Shown piece by piece: positions 33,242-43,692 of a stretch of DNA of 64,000 nt. This stretch comes from Alloyangia pacifica (GTDB taxonomy: Bacteria > Pseudomonadota > Alphaproteobacteria > Rhodobacterales > Rhodobacteraceae). The position numbers and the translations under genes were made by a program. The stretch lies in NCBI RefSeq assembly GCF_900116195.1, contig NZ_FOZW01000002.1, positions 124,001-188,000 of the forward strand, in the 5' to 3' direction. How positions within the stretch are numbered: position 1 is the stretch's first letter; every line of letters starts with the position of its first letter. A model generated the notes under the pieces. It worked only from the letters and a program-made list of their open reading frames with translations. It did not search any database and was not told the DNA's origin.

Positions 33242-33721
33242 TCAGGCGGCGGTAGAGGCGATCATCGTCTTGCGCTCGGCGACCATGTTCACCTTGCGAT
33301 ACTCCTGCAGTCCGGTCACCTCGCGGCCCACCCATGCGGGCAGGGGCAGGGGCGTGTCGATCGCGGGCAGTTCGACCTCGGCGATGATGATCCCGGCCAG
33401 CAGCCCTTCGTAGACATCCACGGTCCAGACCAGCGGCCCCGCCGGAACGTAGTGGCGCGTCTTTTCGACGAGATTCTCGCAATGGGAGGCGAGCATCTCT
33501 TCGGCATCCTGCGCCGGGATGGGGTATTCGAACTCGTCGCGCGACAGCCCGTCGCGGCGACCCTTGATGCACAGGGTGGCGCGGTCGTCGTAAAAGCGGA
33601 CGCGGGCCTTGCGCCCGTCCGCGGCGGCGATCAACCCGTCGCGCAGGCGTTCGCTGCGGACGGCCTCGATCTGCCAGCCCTGGTCGGCCACGAGGAACTT
33701 GCGTTCGATTTCCTTTGCCAT
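33242..33721 (-). CDS. CYTH domain protein (triphosphate tunnel metalloenzyme-like)
   Basis: The 159-aa protein begins MAKEIERKFLV, the EIERK signature of CYTH proteins, and carries the expected charged strands KARVRFYDD, ATLCIKGRR, DEFEYPIP and IIIAEVELPA. Such enzymes act on tripolyphosphate, thiamine triphosphate or similar. The start is at 33721; a longer frame to 33886 adds unlikely sequence. It is separate from dsbA-like and the saccharopine operon. Confidence 0.85.
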   Translation of the reverse strand: MAKEIERKFLVADQGWQIEAVRSERLRDGLIAAADGRKARVRFYDDRATLCIKGRRDGLSRDEFEYPIPAQDAEEMLASHCENLVEKTRHYVPAGPLVWTVDVYEGLLAGIIIAEVELPAIDTPLPLPAWVGREVTGLQEYRKVNMVAERKTMIASTAA

Positions 33722-33867
33722 GGTCGCCTTAGGATGGATGAAATTTTGGGCTCTTTGCGAATCCAGCTTTAGCCCGGCGCCCGGTCGAGCGCCACCGGGC
33801 AAAACCATGCTTTTCCGCCAAGATGTCCCGGGATCGAGACACGCGTAACGTCCGCTGGGTCCGAACG

Positions 33868-33895
33868 AAAAAGGACGCGCCGGCATGGCGCGCCC
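33868..33895 (-). terminator. Intrinsic terminator of the DsbA-like gene
   Basis: On the minus strand GGGCGCGCC pairs with GGCGCGTCC (one G-U) around a 5-nt loop, followed by five T (plus-strand A run at 33868-33872). It lies about 40 nt past the DsbA-like stop at 33936. Confidence 0.8.
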
Positions 33896-33935
33896 TGATG
33901 GCCGGCACCCTGGCGCCGGCGTGTCCGAGAACGGC

Positions 33936-34586
33936 TTACTGCGCGTCTTCGTAGTGCTCGTCGAGAACCTTGGCGAACTCGTCGTAGGACATGTTCGAGT
34001 AGGGCTTGCCGTCGATGATGAAGGAGGGCGTCGCGGTGATGTTGTCGCGGGTCGCGTTCTCCTGGTACCAGCCGACCAGCGCTTGCAGCTTGGCGCCGTC
34101 GTTCATGCAGGCGTCAAGCTGCTCTTGGCCGATGCCGGCCATCAGGCCGATTTTGCGCAGGCCGTCGGCGATGCCCTGGTCCGAGCCCGCCTTGATCCAG
34201 TCGCCCTGGGTCTTGTACACCATGTCGGCGATGCCGAAGAACTTCTCGGGCTGGCACCGCGCGACCATGGCCGCCCACATGCCGTACTTGTCGAAGTAGA
34301 CGTCCCGGTAGACCAGTTTCACCTTGCCGGTCTTGATGTAGTTCTCCTCGATCTGCGGCAGCACCTCGTTGGAGAAGCGCGCGCAGTGCGGGCAGGTGAA
34401 GGAGGCGTATTCGATCATCTCGACGGGGGCGTTCACGTCGCCCTTCACCATCTCGACGATTTCGGGTGCGGTTTCGGTGGCGCTGGCCTCGCTGCTCGCC
34501 TCCTGCGCGCTGGCCGCGCCGGACAGGGCGACGCCCCCGAGGGCGAATGCGGCCGCGAACGCGGCGACGGGGAAAATGCGGGTCAT
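33936..34586 (-). CDS. DsbA family thiol-disulfide oxidoreductase (periplasmic)
   Basis: The 216-aa protein has a signal peptide (about 1-27, ending SGAASAQ) and a thioredoxin fold with Cys65-Pro-His-Cys68 in SFTCPHCARFSNE, and the cis-Pro motif TATPSFII near residue 190. The helical insert fits the DsbA/DsbG-type. It would introduce or shuffle disulfides in the periplasm. A start at 34586 is preferred because the longer frame runs through the DUF721 gene. An intrinsic terminator follows. Confidence 0.88.
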   Translation of the reverse strand: MTRIFPVAAFAAAFALGGVALSGAASAQEASSEASATETAPEIVEMVKGDVNAPVEMIEYASFTCPHCARFSNEVLPQIEENYIKTGKVKLVYRDVYFDKYGMWAAMVARCQPEKFFGIADMVYKTQGDWIKAGSDQGIADGLRKIGLMAGIGQEQLDACMNDGAKLQALVGWYQENATRDNITATPSFIIDGKPYSNMSYDEFAKVLDEHYEDAQ

Positions 34587-34620
34587 GTAAGGTCCTCTTG
34601 TGGTTGCCTTGCCTGCGGCG

Positions 34621-35130
34621 CTATTGCCGCGATTTCGAGATGACGTTGCCGGCGAGGCGCTCCAGCGCCGCGCGCAGCCCGTCGTCATGGATGTCGCCGG
34701 CCACCTTGTGTGCCTCCGCCTTGATCTCGGGCGAGGGCTCGGGCTTTTCCGCCTTGGCGGCATGGCCAAAGGCGACGCGCCCTTCGGCGAAGCCGGTGGC
34801 GGCGGTCTGGGTGATCCGGACGCGCGCGATGGCGTTGTAGCCGTAGATCGCGTTGACCTTCTCGCGCAGCTGTTCCTTCTGCATTTCGAGAAGCGGTGCG
34901 TTGGCACCGGTGGTCAGCAGGGTCAGCGTCGCGCCGAGTCCCTGCTGGCGGGAGTAGCTGACCTCGACCGGGCGGGCCATGGCGGCCACGTCGGCACCGA
35001 CGATCTCGTCCCAATGGGTGAGCAGGCGCGACTGCGCAAAGCCGCGGCTCTCGCTGGCCTTGCGGATCTGCGCGTTCAGCAGGCCCGAGGTCTTTGCGAA
35101 CCCGTATGTTGAGGTGTTGCGCCGTGCCAT
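34621..35130 (-). CDS. DUF721/DciA-like protein
   Basis: The 169-aa protein has the N-terminal DUF721 domain: RGFAQSRLLTHWDEIVGADVAAMARP and ATLTLLTTGANAPLLEMQKEQLREKVNAIYGYNAIARVRI, with a low-complexity tail. DciA-type proteins load replicative helicase in bacteria lacking DnaC. The gene is divergent from mutY and 34 nt upstream of the DsbA-like gene on the same strand, so the two may be co-transcribed. Confidence 0.8.
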   Translation of the reverse strand: MARRNTSTYGFAKTSGLLNAQIRKASESRGFAQSRLLTHWDEIVGADVAAMARPVEVSYSRQQGLGATLTLLTTGANAPLLEMQKEQLREKVNAIYGYNAIARVRITQTAATGFAEGRVAFGHAAKAEKPEPSPEIKAEAHKVAGDIHDDGLRAALERLAGNVISKSRQ

Positions 35131-35216
35131 CTTGAATCCCTCTCTGCGGACCTATTCTAGTGACCCCGCATCCGCATGCCAGCAGGGAATCGCTTTTGTC
35201 GTCGATGATCAAGGGA

Positions 35217-36272
35217 ATGTCAGCCACGCGTGACACGGCGCAGGCCGCAGATCTGCTCACCTGGTACGATCGCCATGCGCGCGAGCTTCCGTGGCGCGTC
35301 AGCCCGGCGGCGCGGGCGGCTGGCGTGCGCCCCGATCCCTACCGGGTCTGGATGTCCGAGATCATGCTGCAGCAGACCACCGTGGCCGCGGTGAAGAGCT
35401 ACTTCGAAGCCTTCACCACGCGCTGGCCGACGGTGTCGGACCTCGCCGCTGCCGAGGATGCCGACGTCATGGCCGCCTGGGCGGGGCTGGGGTACTACGC
35501 GCGGGCCCGCAACCTGCTGAAATGCGCGCGGGCGGTGGCCGATGAGCACGGCGGGGTGTTCCCCCAGACCCTGGAAGGGCTTCGCGCCCTGCCGGGGGTC
35601 GGGCCCTACACGGCGGCGGCGGTGGCGGCGATCGCCTTCGATCTGCCCGAGACGGTGGTGGACGGCAATGTCGAGCGGGTCATGGCGCGGCTGCACGACG
35701 AGCACATGCCGTTGCCGCAGTCGAAACCGGTGTTGACCGGCTATGCCGCCGCGCTGACCTCGCAGGGACGGCCCGGCGACTACGCGCAGGCGGTGATGGA
35801 CCTCGGTGCCACCATCTGCACGCCGCGCAACCCGGCCTGCGGGCTTTGCCCGTGGCGTACCGCCTGCGCCGCCTGGGATCGCGGCACGCAGGCCGAACTG
35901 CCGAAGAAGGCCCCGAAGAAGCGCAAGCCGACCCGTCACGGCATCGCCTATCTGGTGAAGCGGGTGGACGGGGCCTGGTTGCTGGAACGGCGGCCCGACA
36001 GTGGGCTGCTTGGTGGCATGCTGGGTTGGCCTGGCTCGGACTGGTCCGAGGAGGCCCCCGCCGACGCGCCGCCCATCAGGGCCGAATGGAAGACGCTCAA
36101 TGCCGAGGCGCGCCATACCTTCACGCACTTCCACCTGCGGCTGACGGTGAAGACCGCGCTGGTGCCGATGGAGCGCCGCCCCGAGCGCGGCGAGTTCGTC
36201 GAGGCGGAGGTCTTCGATGCCGGTGACCTGCCCACGGTGATGCGCAAGGCCTTTGCCCTGACCACGGGCTGA
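35217..36272 (+). CDS. mutY: Adenine DNA glycosylase
   Basis: The 351-aa enzyme removes A mispaired with 8-oxoG. Catalytic Glu48 is in SEIMLQQTT; the helix-hairpin-helix LPGVGPYTAAA (125-135) is followed by Asp149 in VVDGNVERV. The 4Fe-4S ligands are in CTPRNPACGLCPWRTAC (C-x6-C-x2-C-x5-C). A NUDIX-like MutT domain covers about 235-345. The start is uncertain: ATG 35217 has AAGGG too near, and ATG 35205 is an alternative. Divergent from the DciA-like gene. Confidence 0.95.
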   Translation: MSATRDTAQAADLLTWYDRHARELPWRVSPAARAAGVRPDPYRVWMSEIMLQQTTVAAVKSYFEAFTTRWPTVSDLAAAEDADVMAAWAGLGYYARARNLLKCARAVADEHGGVFPQTLEGLRALPGVGPYTAAAVAAIAFDLPETVVDGNVERVMARLHDEHMPLPQSKPVLTGYAAALTSQGRPGDYAQAVMDLGATICTPRNPACGLCPWRTACAAWDRGTQAELPKKAPKKRKPTRHGIAYLVKRVDGAWLLERRPDSGLLGGMLGWPGSDWSEEAPADAPPIRAEWKTLNAEARHTFTHFHLRLTVKTALVPMERRPERGEFVEAEVFDAGDLPTVMRKAFALTTG

Positions 36273-36418
36273 GGCAGGGCGGCCACGTCACGCAGCCCGC
36301 GGCCCTTGCGTCGCATTGACCGGGGCCCATGATCGGCTCAAGCTGCGGCAAAAGGGCCTCGATATGCGCCGCGCGCCGGCCAGAAGCGATATCCGGGGCG
36401 GACGTTTGGGACGAGTGC

Positions 36419-37561
36419 ATGATTTCCGCAGATAAATTCTCGCGCTGGACCGCTGCGGCTCCGTTCTGGCTGGTCTATCTGCTGCCCTTGCTGGTCTGGA
36501 TCGGCGCGCTGAACGGCGGGCTCTGGGTGCTGCTGCCCCCTTTGGCCACGTGGTATCTCTTCTCGGCGCTCGACGCGGCACTGGGCCTGAACGCCGAGAA
36601 TGCAGACCCGCAGACCGAAGAGCGCGCGCTCGTCTGGTATCGCGCCGGGGTGATGCTCTGGGCACCCGTGCAGTTCGTCACGCTGTTTGCGCTGATCTGC
36701 TACGTCTCTGGCAATGACGCCCTCAACAACTGGGAGAAATTCGGGGTCTTCTTCGGCACCGGGGTGATGACCGGCACGGTGGGGATCGTCTACTCCCACG
36801 AGCTCCTGCACCAGCGCAACAATCTCGAGCGGCGGCTGGGGGACTGGCTGCTGGCCATGGTGCTCTATTCGCATTTCCGCTCCGAGCACCTGCTGGTGCA
36901 TCACCTCTGGGTCGGCACGCCGCGGGACCCGGTGACCGCGCGCTACAACGAGGGCTTCCATCGCTACTACGCGCGGGTGCTCCGCGATTGCCCTGTCTCG
37001 GCCTTCCGGGCGGAGAAGCGGTTGCTGGCGCGGCGCGGGCTGCCCTGGTGGCACAGGCGCAACCCGTTCTGGCTCTACCTGGCGCTGCAGGGGGCGATGC
37101 TGGCGCTTGCGGTCGCGCTTGGCGGACCCGGAGGGCTCATGCTGTTTCTCGTGCAGACGGGGGTGGCGATCTGGCAGCTCGAGCTGACCAACTACGTCGA
37201 GCACTACGGGCTGACCCGCGAATACCTCGGCGACGGGCGCTACGAGCACGTCAAGCCGCACCATTCGTGGAACTCGGCGCATACCGCGACCAACTGGCTG
37301 CTGATCAACCTGCAGCGCCATTCCGACCATCACTACAAGCCTGACCGGCGGTTCCCGCTCCTGCAGACCTACGCCGAGAGCGAGGCGCCGCAGCTGCCCT
37401 ATGGCTACCCCGTGATGACCATGGCGGCGATGGTGCCCCCGGTCTGGCGGCGGGTGATGAACCCGAGGGTGAAGGCCTGGCGCCGGACCTGGTACCCGCA
37501 GATCGGAGACTGGTCCGACTACAATCGGGCGCGCACGCCCCTGCCGAAGGGATCGGCCTGA
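36419..37561 (+). CDS. AlkB-type alkane 1-monooxygenase
   Basis: The 380-aa integral membrane di-iron hydroxylase has the histidine clusters HELLH (127-131), HLLVHH (157-162) and HSDHH (301-305), plus NYVEHYG (258-264). Six membrane helices are predicted. It would hydroxylate medium- or long-chain alkanes at the terminal carbon; no rubredoxin or rubredoxin reductase gene is nearby. ATG at 36419 is weakly preceded by GACGAG. The longer frame from 36329 would add a non-hydrophobic leader. Confidence 0.88.
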   Translation: MISADKFSRWTAAAPFWLVYLLPLLVWIGALNGGLWVLLPPLATWYLFSALDAALGLNAENADPQTEERALVWYRAGVMLWAPVQFVTLFALICYVSGNDALNNWEKFGVFFGTGVMTGTVGIVYSHELLHQRNNLERRLGDWLLAMVLYSHFRSEHLLVHHLWVGTPRDPVTARYNEGFHRYYARVLRDCPVSAFRAEKRLLARRGLPWWHRRNPFWLYLALQGAMLALAVALGGPGGLMLFLVQTGVAIWQLELTNYVEHYGLTREYLGDGRYEHVKPHHSWNSAHTATNWLLINLQRHSDHHYKPDRRFPLLQTYAESEAPQLPYGYPVMTMAAMVPPVWRRVMNPRVKAWRRTWYPQIGDWSDYNRARTPLPKGSA

Positions 37562-37584
37562 GGCATGGGCCGCACCGCCGGGGG

Positions 37585-37640
37585 TTTCACGCCACCGCAC
37601 CCCCGTGGGATATTTTCCTCTGGACGAAGGGGGCGGGGGG
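37585..37640 (-). repeat. Dispersed intergenic element, copy B
   Basis: The minus strand reads CCAGAGGAAAATATCCCACG followed by GGGGTG, a diverged version of the element at 43595. It lies between alkB-like and cdd. Confidence 0.4.
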
Positions 37641-37704
37641 CGCGGGGATTGCATTCGGCGTGAACGCCTCGCAACATGGCGCCGAAAGTCCAAAGAGGTG
37701 CGCC

Positions 37705-38097
37705 ATGTCGCTCGAGAACGCCGCCCGCGCGGTGCGTGAAAACGCCTATGTCCCCTATTCGAAATTCAAGGTCGGGGCGGCGATGCTGGCACCCTCGGGC
37801 AAGATCTACGCCGGTTGCAACGTCGAGAACGTTGCATATCCCGAGGGTACCTGCGCCGAAGCGGGCGCCATTGCCGCCATGGTTGCCGCTGGCGAGACAG
37901 AGATCATCGAGGCCTATGTCATCGCTGATTGCGAGCACCCGCTGCCGCCTTGTGGCGGCTGTCGTCAGAAGCTCGCCGAGTTCGGCCGGTCGCATGCCAA
38001 GGTAACACTGGCCACCACCGATGGGGCGACGCTGGAGACCACCGTGGGCGAGCTGCTGCCGGGCGCCTTCGGTACGGGGCACATGGACCGGGTCTGA
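37705..38097 (+). CDS. cdd: Cytidine deaminase
   Basis: The 130-aa homotetrameric zinc enzyme deaminates cytidine and deoxycytidine. VGAAMLAPSGKIYAGCNVEN, the catalytic CAEAGAI (Cys-Ala-Glu) and PPCGGCRQ zinc ligands are visible. The start at 37705 has AAAGAGG upstream. The stop overlaps the deoA start by one base (TGATG), opening the five-gene salvage operon. Confidence 0.93.
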   Translation: MSLENAARAVRENAYVPYSKFKVGAAMLAPSGKIYAGCNVENVAYPEGTCAEAGAIAAMVAAGETEIIEAYVIADCEHPLPPCGGCRQKLAEFGRSHAKVTLATTDGATLETTVGELLPGAFGTGHMDRV

Positions 38098-39385
38098 TGG
38101 ACGCGCGCACGGTCATCGCCGCGCTGCGCCGGGGCGAGGTGCCTTCGGACGAGGGGCTGCGCTGGTTCGCCGCGGGGCTCGCAGACGGCACGGTGACCGC
38201 GGCGCAGGCCGGGGCTTTCGCCATGGGGGTCTGTCTGCGGGGGCTGCCGGAAGACGCCCGCGCGGTTCTGACCCTCGCGATGCGCGACAGCGGAGAGGTG
38301 CTGCGCTGGGACCTTCCCGGGCCGGTGCTCGACAAGCATTCGACCGGCGGGGTGGGGGACTGCGTGAGCCTCGTGCTCGCGCCGATGCTGGCCGCCTGCG
38401 GGGTCTATGTACCGATGATTTCGGGGCGCGGGCTCGGCCATACCGGAGGCACGCTCGACAAGCTTGAGGCGATCCCGGGCTACGTGACCGACCCGAGTGC
38501 GGCGCGGCTGCGCACGGTCCTGCGCGAGGCGGGCTGCGCCATCGTCTCGGCCTCCGCGGGCATCGCCCCGGCGGACAAGCGGCTCTACGCCATAAGGGAC
38601 GTCACTGCGACGGTGGAGTCGCTCGACCTGATCACCGCCTCTATCCTGTCGAAGAAACTTGCGGCGGGGCTTGAGGGGCTGGTGCTGGATGTGAAGGTGG
38701 GCTCGGGGGCCTTCATGAAGACCATGGAGGAGGCGCGAGCGCTGGCGCGCTCGCTGGTCGGCACGGCCAATGCCGCGGGCTGCCCGACGACGGCGCTGAT
38801 CACCAACATGGACCAGCCGCTCGCCGACGCGCTGGGCAACGCGCTGGAGGTGCGCGCGTCGATGGAGGTGCTGACCGAAGGCGCGGGCGGGCCGCTCCTG
38901 GAGCTCTCCGTCGCGCTTGGCGCGGAACTTCTGTCCGGGGCCGGGATCGCGGAGGGCGAAGCACGGCTGCGCGAGAGCGTTGCCAGCGGCGCCGCGGCGG
39001 AGCGTTTCGGGCGCATGGTGCGCGGGCTTGGCGGCGCGGAGGATTTCGTCGAGCGCTGGCGCGATATGCTGCCGCAGGCACCGGTGGTGATCGATGTGCC
39101 CGCGGCAGAGGCCGGGCATGTGGCGGCCATGGATGGCGAGGCGCTGGGGCTGGCGGTCGTGCACCTCGGCGGCGGGCGCGAGGTCGAAAGCGATCCGGTT
39201 GATCCCGCCGTGGGCCTGTCCCATGTGGTGCGCCTCGGGCAGCGGCTCGAGGCGGGACAGTCCTTGGCGCGGGTTCATGCGGCGAGCGAGGACGCGGCGC
39301 AGGTGGCGGCGCGGGCGGTGCAGGCGGCGGTCCGGATCGGGGAAGCGCCGCACGTAGGCCCATTGGTGCGGGAAAGGATCGCCTG

Positions 39386-39386
<1 letters not shown>
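38097..39386 (+). CDS. deoA: Thymidine phosphorylase
   Basis: The 429-aa enzyme phosphorolyses thymidine to thymine and deoxyribose-1-phosphate. It has the KHSTGGVGDCVSLVLAPMLA motif (about 80-99), the SGRGLGHTGGTLDKLE signature (about 116-131), and AGLEGLVLDVKVGSGAFMK. The start overlaps the cdd stop, and its stop overlaps the deoB ATG by one base. The longer frame from 37929 is a shadow of cdd. Confidence 0.94.
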
Positions 39387-40587
<1,201 letters not shown>

Positions 40588-40591
<4 letters not shown>

Positions 40592-41610
40592 GAGACCCAA
40601 GAGACCACGACGAGGAAAGCCTGCACCGGATCAAGGCCTTGCCCAAGCTCGAGCTGCACCTGCACATCGAGGGCGCGGCCCCGCCGTCCTTCATCCGCGG
40701 GCTGGCGCAGGAGAAGAAAGTGCGCCTCGATGGGGTTTTCGCCGAGGACGGCTCGTACATCTACCGCGATTTCGTGCATTTCCTCGAGGTCTACGAAGCG
40801 GCGACCTCGGTGCTTAAGTCGCCGGAGGATTACGCCCGGCTGACCCGTGCCGTGCTCGAAGAGTGCGCGCAGAACGGCGTGATCTATGCCGAGACCTTTA
40901 TCTCCCCCGACTTCTGCGGCGGCGGCGATCTCGGCGCATGGCGCGAGTACCTGCATGCGATGCAGGATGCGGCGGACCGCGCCGAGCGCGACATGGGCAT
41001 CACCCTGCGCGGCGTGGTCACCTGCGTGCGCCACTTCGGCCCCGAGAAGGCCAAGGCCGCGGCGCTCTGCGCGGCGGAGACCGCGGGCGACTGGATCGTC
41101 GGTTTCGGCATGGGCGGCGACGAGAACCGCGGCGAGCAGCGTGACTTCGCCTACAGCTTCGACATGGCGCGTGAGGCCGGGCTGCGGCTGACCACCCACG
41201 CCGGCGAGTGGCGCGGGGCCGCCGAGGTGCGCCGGGCGATCGAGGACCTGGGTGTCGAGCGCATCGGCCACGGCGTGCGCGCCATCGAGGATCTCGCGCT
41301 GGTCGAACTCATCGCCGAGCGCGGCATCACCCTCGAGGTCTGCCCCGGCTCGAACGTGAGGCTGGGCGTCTATCCGTCCCTCAGCCAGCATCCGATCCAG
41401 AAGCTGCGCGAGCGGGGCGTGAAGGTCACCGTGTCCACGGATGACCCGCCGTTCTTCCACTCGACGATGGTGCAGGAGTACGAAAACCTTGCACGCACCT
41501 TCGGATGGGAGGAAGAGGACTTCATCGAGATCGCCAAGACCTCCGCCAACTCGGCCTTCTGCTCGGCCGACACGCGCGAGGCGCTGCTGAAGAGACTGGA
41601 GAGCGCATGA
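40588..41610 (+). CDS. add: Adenosine deaminase
   Basis: The 340-aa zinc hydrolase deaminates adenosine. ELHLHIEGA provides the first His pair, [11 protein letters not shown] the third His and Glu, and [10 protein letters not shown] the Asp pair. TTG start at 40588 overlaps the deoB stop by 4 nt, with AAGGAGC upstream; this is the only start that keeps the N-terminus adjacent to KLELHLH. It overlaps upp by 4 nt. Confidence 0.92.
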
Positions 41611-42236
41611 AACACCTGACCGTCGTCGATCACCCGCTGGTGCAGCACAAACTGACCCTGATGCGGGAGAAGGACACTTCCACCGCATCCTTCCGTCAGT
41701 TGCTGCGCGAGATTTCCCTGCTTCTGGCCTATGAGGTGACCCGCGAGCTGCCGGTGACCACCAAGCAGATCGAGACCCCGCTCTGCCCGATGGCCGCCCC
41801 GACCATCGAGGGCAAGAAGCTGGCGCTGGTGTCGATCCTGCGTGCCGGCAACGGTCTGCTCGACGGCATCCTCGAGCTGATCCCCGCCGCGCGGGTCGGC
41901 TTCGTGGGCCTCTACCGCGACGAGGAAACGCTGGAGCCGGTGCAATATTACTTCAAGGTGCCGAAAAACCTCGAGGATCGCACGGTTATCGCGGTCGACC
42001 CGATGCTCGCCACCGGCAATTCCTCGGTTGCGGCCATCGACCTGCTGAAGCAGGCGGGGGCGAAGAACGTGATCTTCCTGTGCCTGCTCGCCTCGCCCGA
42101 GGGCGTCAAGCGCATGGAAGAGGCACATCCCGATGTGCCGATCATCACCGCCTCGCTCGACGAGAAGCTCAATGAAAAGGGCTACATCGTTCCCGGACTA
42201 GGGGATGCGGGCGACCGCATGTTCGGCACAAAATAA
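41607..42236 (+). CDS. upp: Uracil phosphoribosyltransferase
   Basis: The 210-aa... enzyme salvages uracil to UMP. The PRPP-binding motif [11 protein letters not shown] (about 131-141), [13 protein letters not shown], and the uracil-binding tail [17 protein letters not shown] are present (209 residues plus stop). ATGA overlap with add makes it the last of five translationally coupled salvage genes. No terminator with a T run is obvious within 60 bp. Confidence 0.95.
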   Translation: MKHLTVVDHPLVQHKLTLMREKDTSTASFRQLLREISLLLAYEVTRELPVTTKQIETPLCPMAAPTIEGKKLALVSILRAGNGLLDGILELIPAARVGFVGLYRDEETLEPVQYYFKVPKNLEDRTVIAVDPMLATGNSSVAAIDLLKQAGAKNVIFLCLLASPEGVKRMEEAHPDVPIITASLDEKLNEKGYIVPGLGDAGDRMFGTK

Positions 42237-42304
42237 GCCCGTCCAACGCTTTACAGCCGCGCGGCCCTCATGCAATGCTGGCCGCGTAGCTTCCTGGGGG
42301 CGAC

Positions 42305-43579
42305 ATGGGTTTCAAGGTTCTGGCAAGTCACGCCATTCTGGCACTCGGGACGGCGCTTGCCGCCGCTCCGGTTGCGGCACAGCGGATCGATACGATCAGC
42401 GATCCGGCGGAGCTTCCGCCGGCCAGCTATTCCGCATCGCAATACGTCGACAGCCGCGGCTGCGTTTTCGTGCGCGCCGGGTTCGACGATGCGGTGATCT
42501 GGGTGCCGCGGGTCAGCCGCGCCGGCGATCCGGTCTGCGGTTACGCGCCGAGCCTGCAGGGCCAGGGTACCGCCACGGCGGCCGCTCCGGCCCCGAAGGC
42601 CAGCCCGACTCCGGTCCAGACACCGGCCCCGGCGCCTGCCGCCACTCGCACGGTCCAGGCGGCCGCGCCGACGCAGGCTCCCGCCCGCAGCAGCCAGCCG
42701 ATGACCACCGTGGCCTCGAAGCCCGCAACCGTGGTCAAGGCCCCGGCCTCCAAGCCGCCTGCCGCGCCTGCGCCGCGCGTCGTCGCGACGGTTCCCGCGC
42801 CGAAGGCCGTGGCAGTTCCCGCACCGCAGGGCGGCGGTCTGGTCGGTGGGGCCTGCGCTCCCGGTTTCAGCGGACAGATCCAGAGCGATGGCCGGACGGT
42901 GCGCTGCGGGCCGCAGACCGCGCCCTACGTCACCGAGGTGCGTCGCGGCGAGGCGCCGGCACCCGGAAAGAACGTCTACTACAATACCGGCAACGGCACC
43001 GGCAGCTGGCAGGACGGCAAGCTGATGGTGCCCGGTAGCACCCGCATCCTGCCGCGCCACCTCTACGAGGAGGGGCCGGCCGAACGCACGTTGATCCCCG
43101 CGGGCTACCGCCCCGCCTGGGAGGATGACCGGCTGAACCCGCATCGCGCGCTGCAGACGGTAAAGGGCTACTACGACACCCAGCGCGTCTGGACCAAAGA
43201 GATTCCCCATACCTCGACCGCCGGCTCCACGGTGGTCGCCAAGGCCCCGCGGGTGCGTTTCGAAGGCGACCCGGTGCTGAAGCCCGCCCTGTCCAGCACC
43301 GCGGCCCGGTCTTCCACGATGGTCGCCGTGGCGTCGGACAGTGCCTCTGACGTAAGCGCCAAGCCGCGCTACGTGCGGATCGGCGCCTTCACCTCGCCGC
43401 AGAAGGCCGAGGAGGCGCGCCGCAGATTGCAGGCCGCCGGCCTGCCGGTGCAGGAGCTTCTGCGCAAGACGGACGGCATGCGCCGCCTGCGCGTCGGTCC
43501 TTTTGCCGACGAGCGCGCGGCGCGGGTTGCCCTCGCAAGGGTTCAGGCCACCGGCTACGATCAGGCAGCGCTGCGCTGA
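42305..43579 (+). CDS. Exported SPOR-domain protein
   Basis: The 424-aa protein has a signal peptide (cleavage after AAPVAAQ, about residue 26), a short Cys-containing domain (27-80), a long Ala/Pro-rich linker (85-175), a second Cys-containing domain (about 178-230) and a C-terminal SPOR domain from about 350 (YVRIGAFTSPQKAEEARRRL, ending in a VQATGYDQA strand). SPOR domains bind denuded septal peptidoglycan, so a role in cell division or envelope remodelling is likely. Two periplasmic Cys pairs could form disulfides. Confidence 0.8.
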   Translation: MGFKVLASHAILALGTALAAAPVAAQRIDTISDPAELPPASYSASQYVDSRGCVFVRAGFDDAVIWVPRVSRAGDPVCGYAPSLQGQGTATAAAPAPKASPTPVQTPAPAPAATRTVQAAAPTQAPARSSQPMTTVASKPATVVKAPASKPPAAPAPRVVATVPAPKAVAVPAPQGGGLVGGACAPGFSGQIQSDGRTVRCGPQTAPYVTEVRRGEAPAPGKNVYYNTGNGTGSWQDGKLMVPGSTRILPRHLYEEGPAERTLIPAGYRPAWEDDRLNPHRALQTVKGYYDTQRVWTKEIPHTSTAGSTVVAKAPRVRFEGDPVLKPALSSTAARSSTMVAVASDSASDVSAKPRYVRIGAFTSPQKAEEARRRLQAAGLPVQELLRKTDGMRRLRVGPFADERAARVALARVQATGYDQAALR

Positions 43580-43594
43580 GCGCGCTCACCCCTT

Positions 43595-43652
43595 CTTCTC
43601 CTTGAAAATACGCCGGGGGAGTCCGCGTCAGCGGACGGGGGCGGAGCCCCCT
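43595..43652 (+). repeat. Dispersed intergenic element, copy C, with tandem hairpins
   Basis: The core CCTTGAAAATACGCCGGGGG is followed by GTCCGC-GTCA-GCGGAC (43621-43636) and GGGGGC-GGA-GCCCCC (43637-43651). It lies between two convergent genes and probably acts as a terminator. Confidence 0.6.
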
Positions 43653-43692
43653 CTCGGGCCTGGGTCCCGTGCCTTGTTCCGGCCCGTGTACC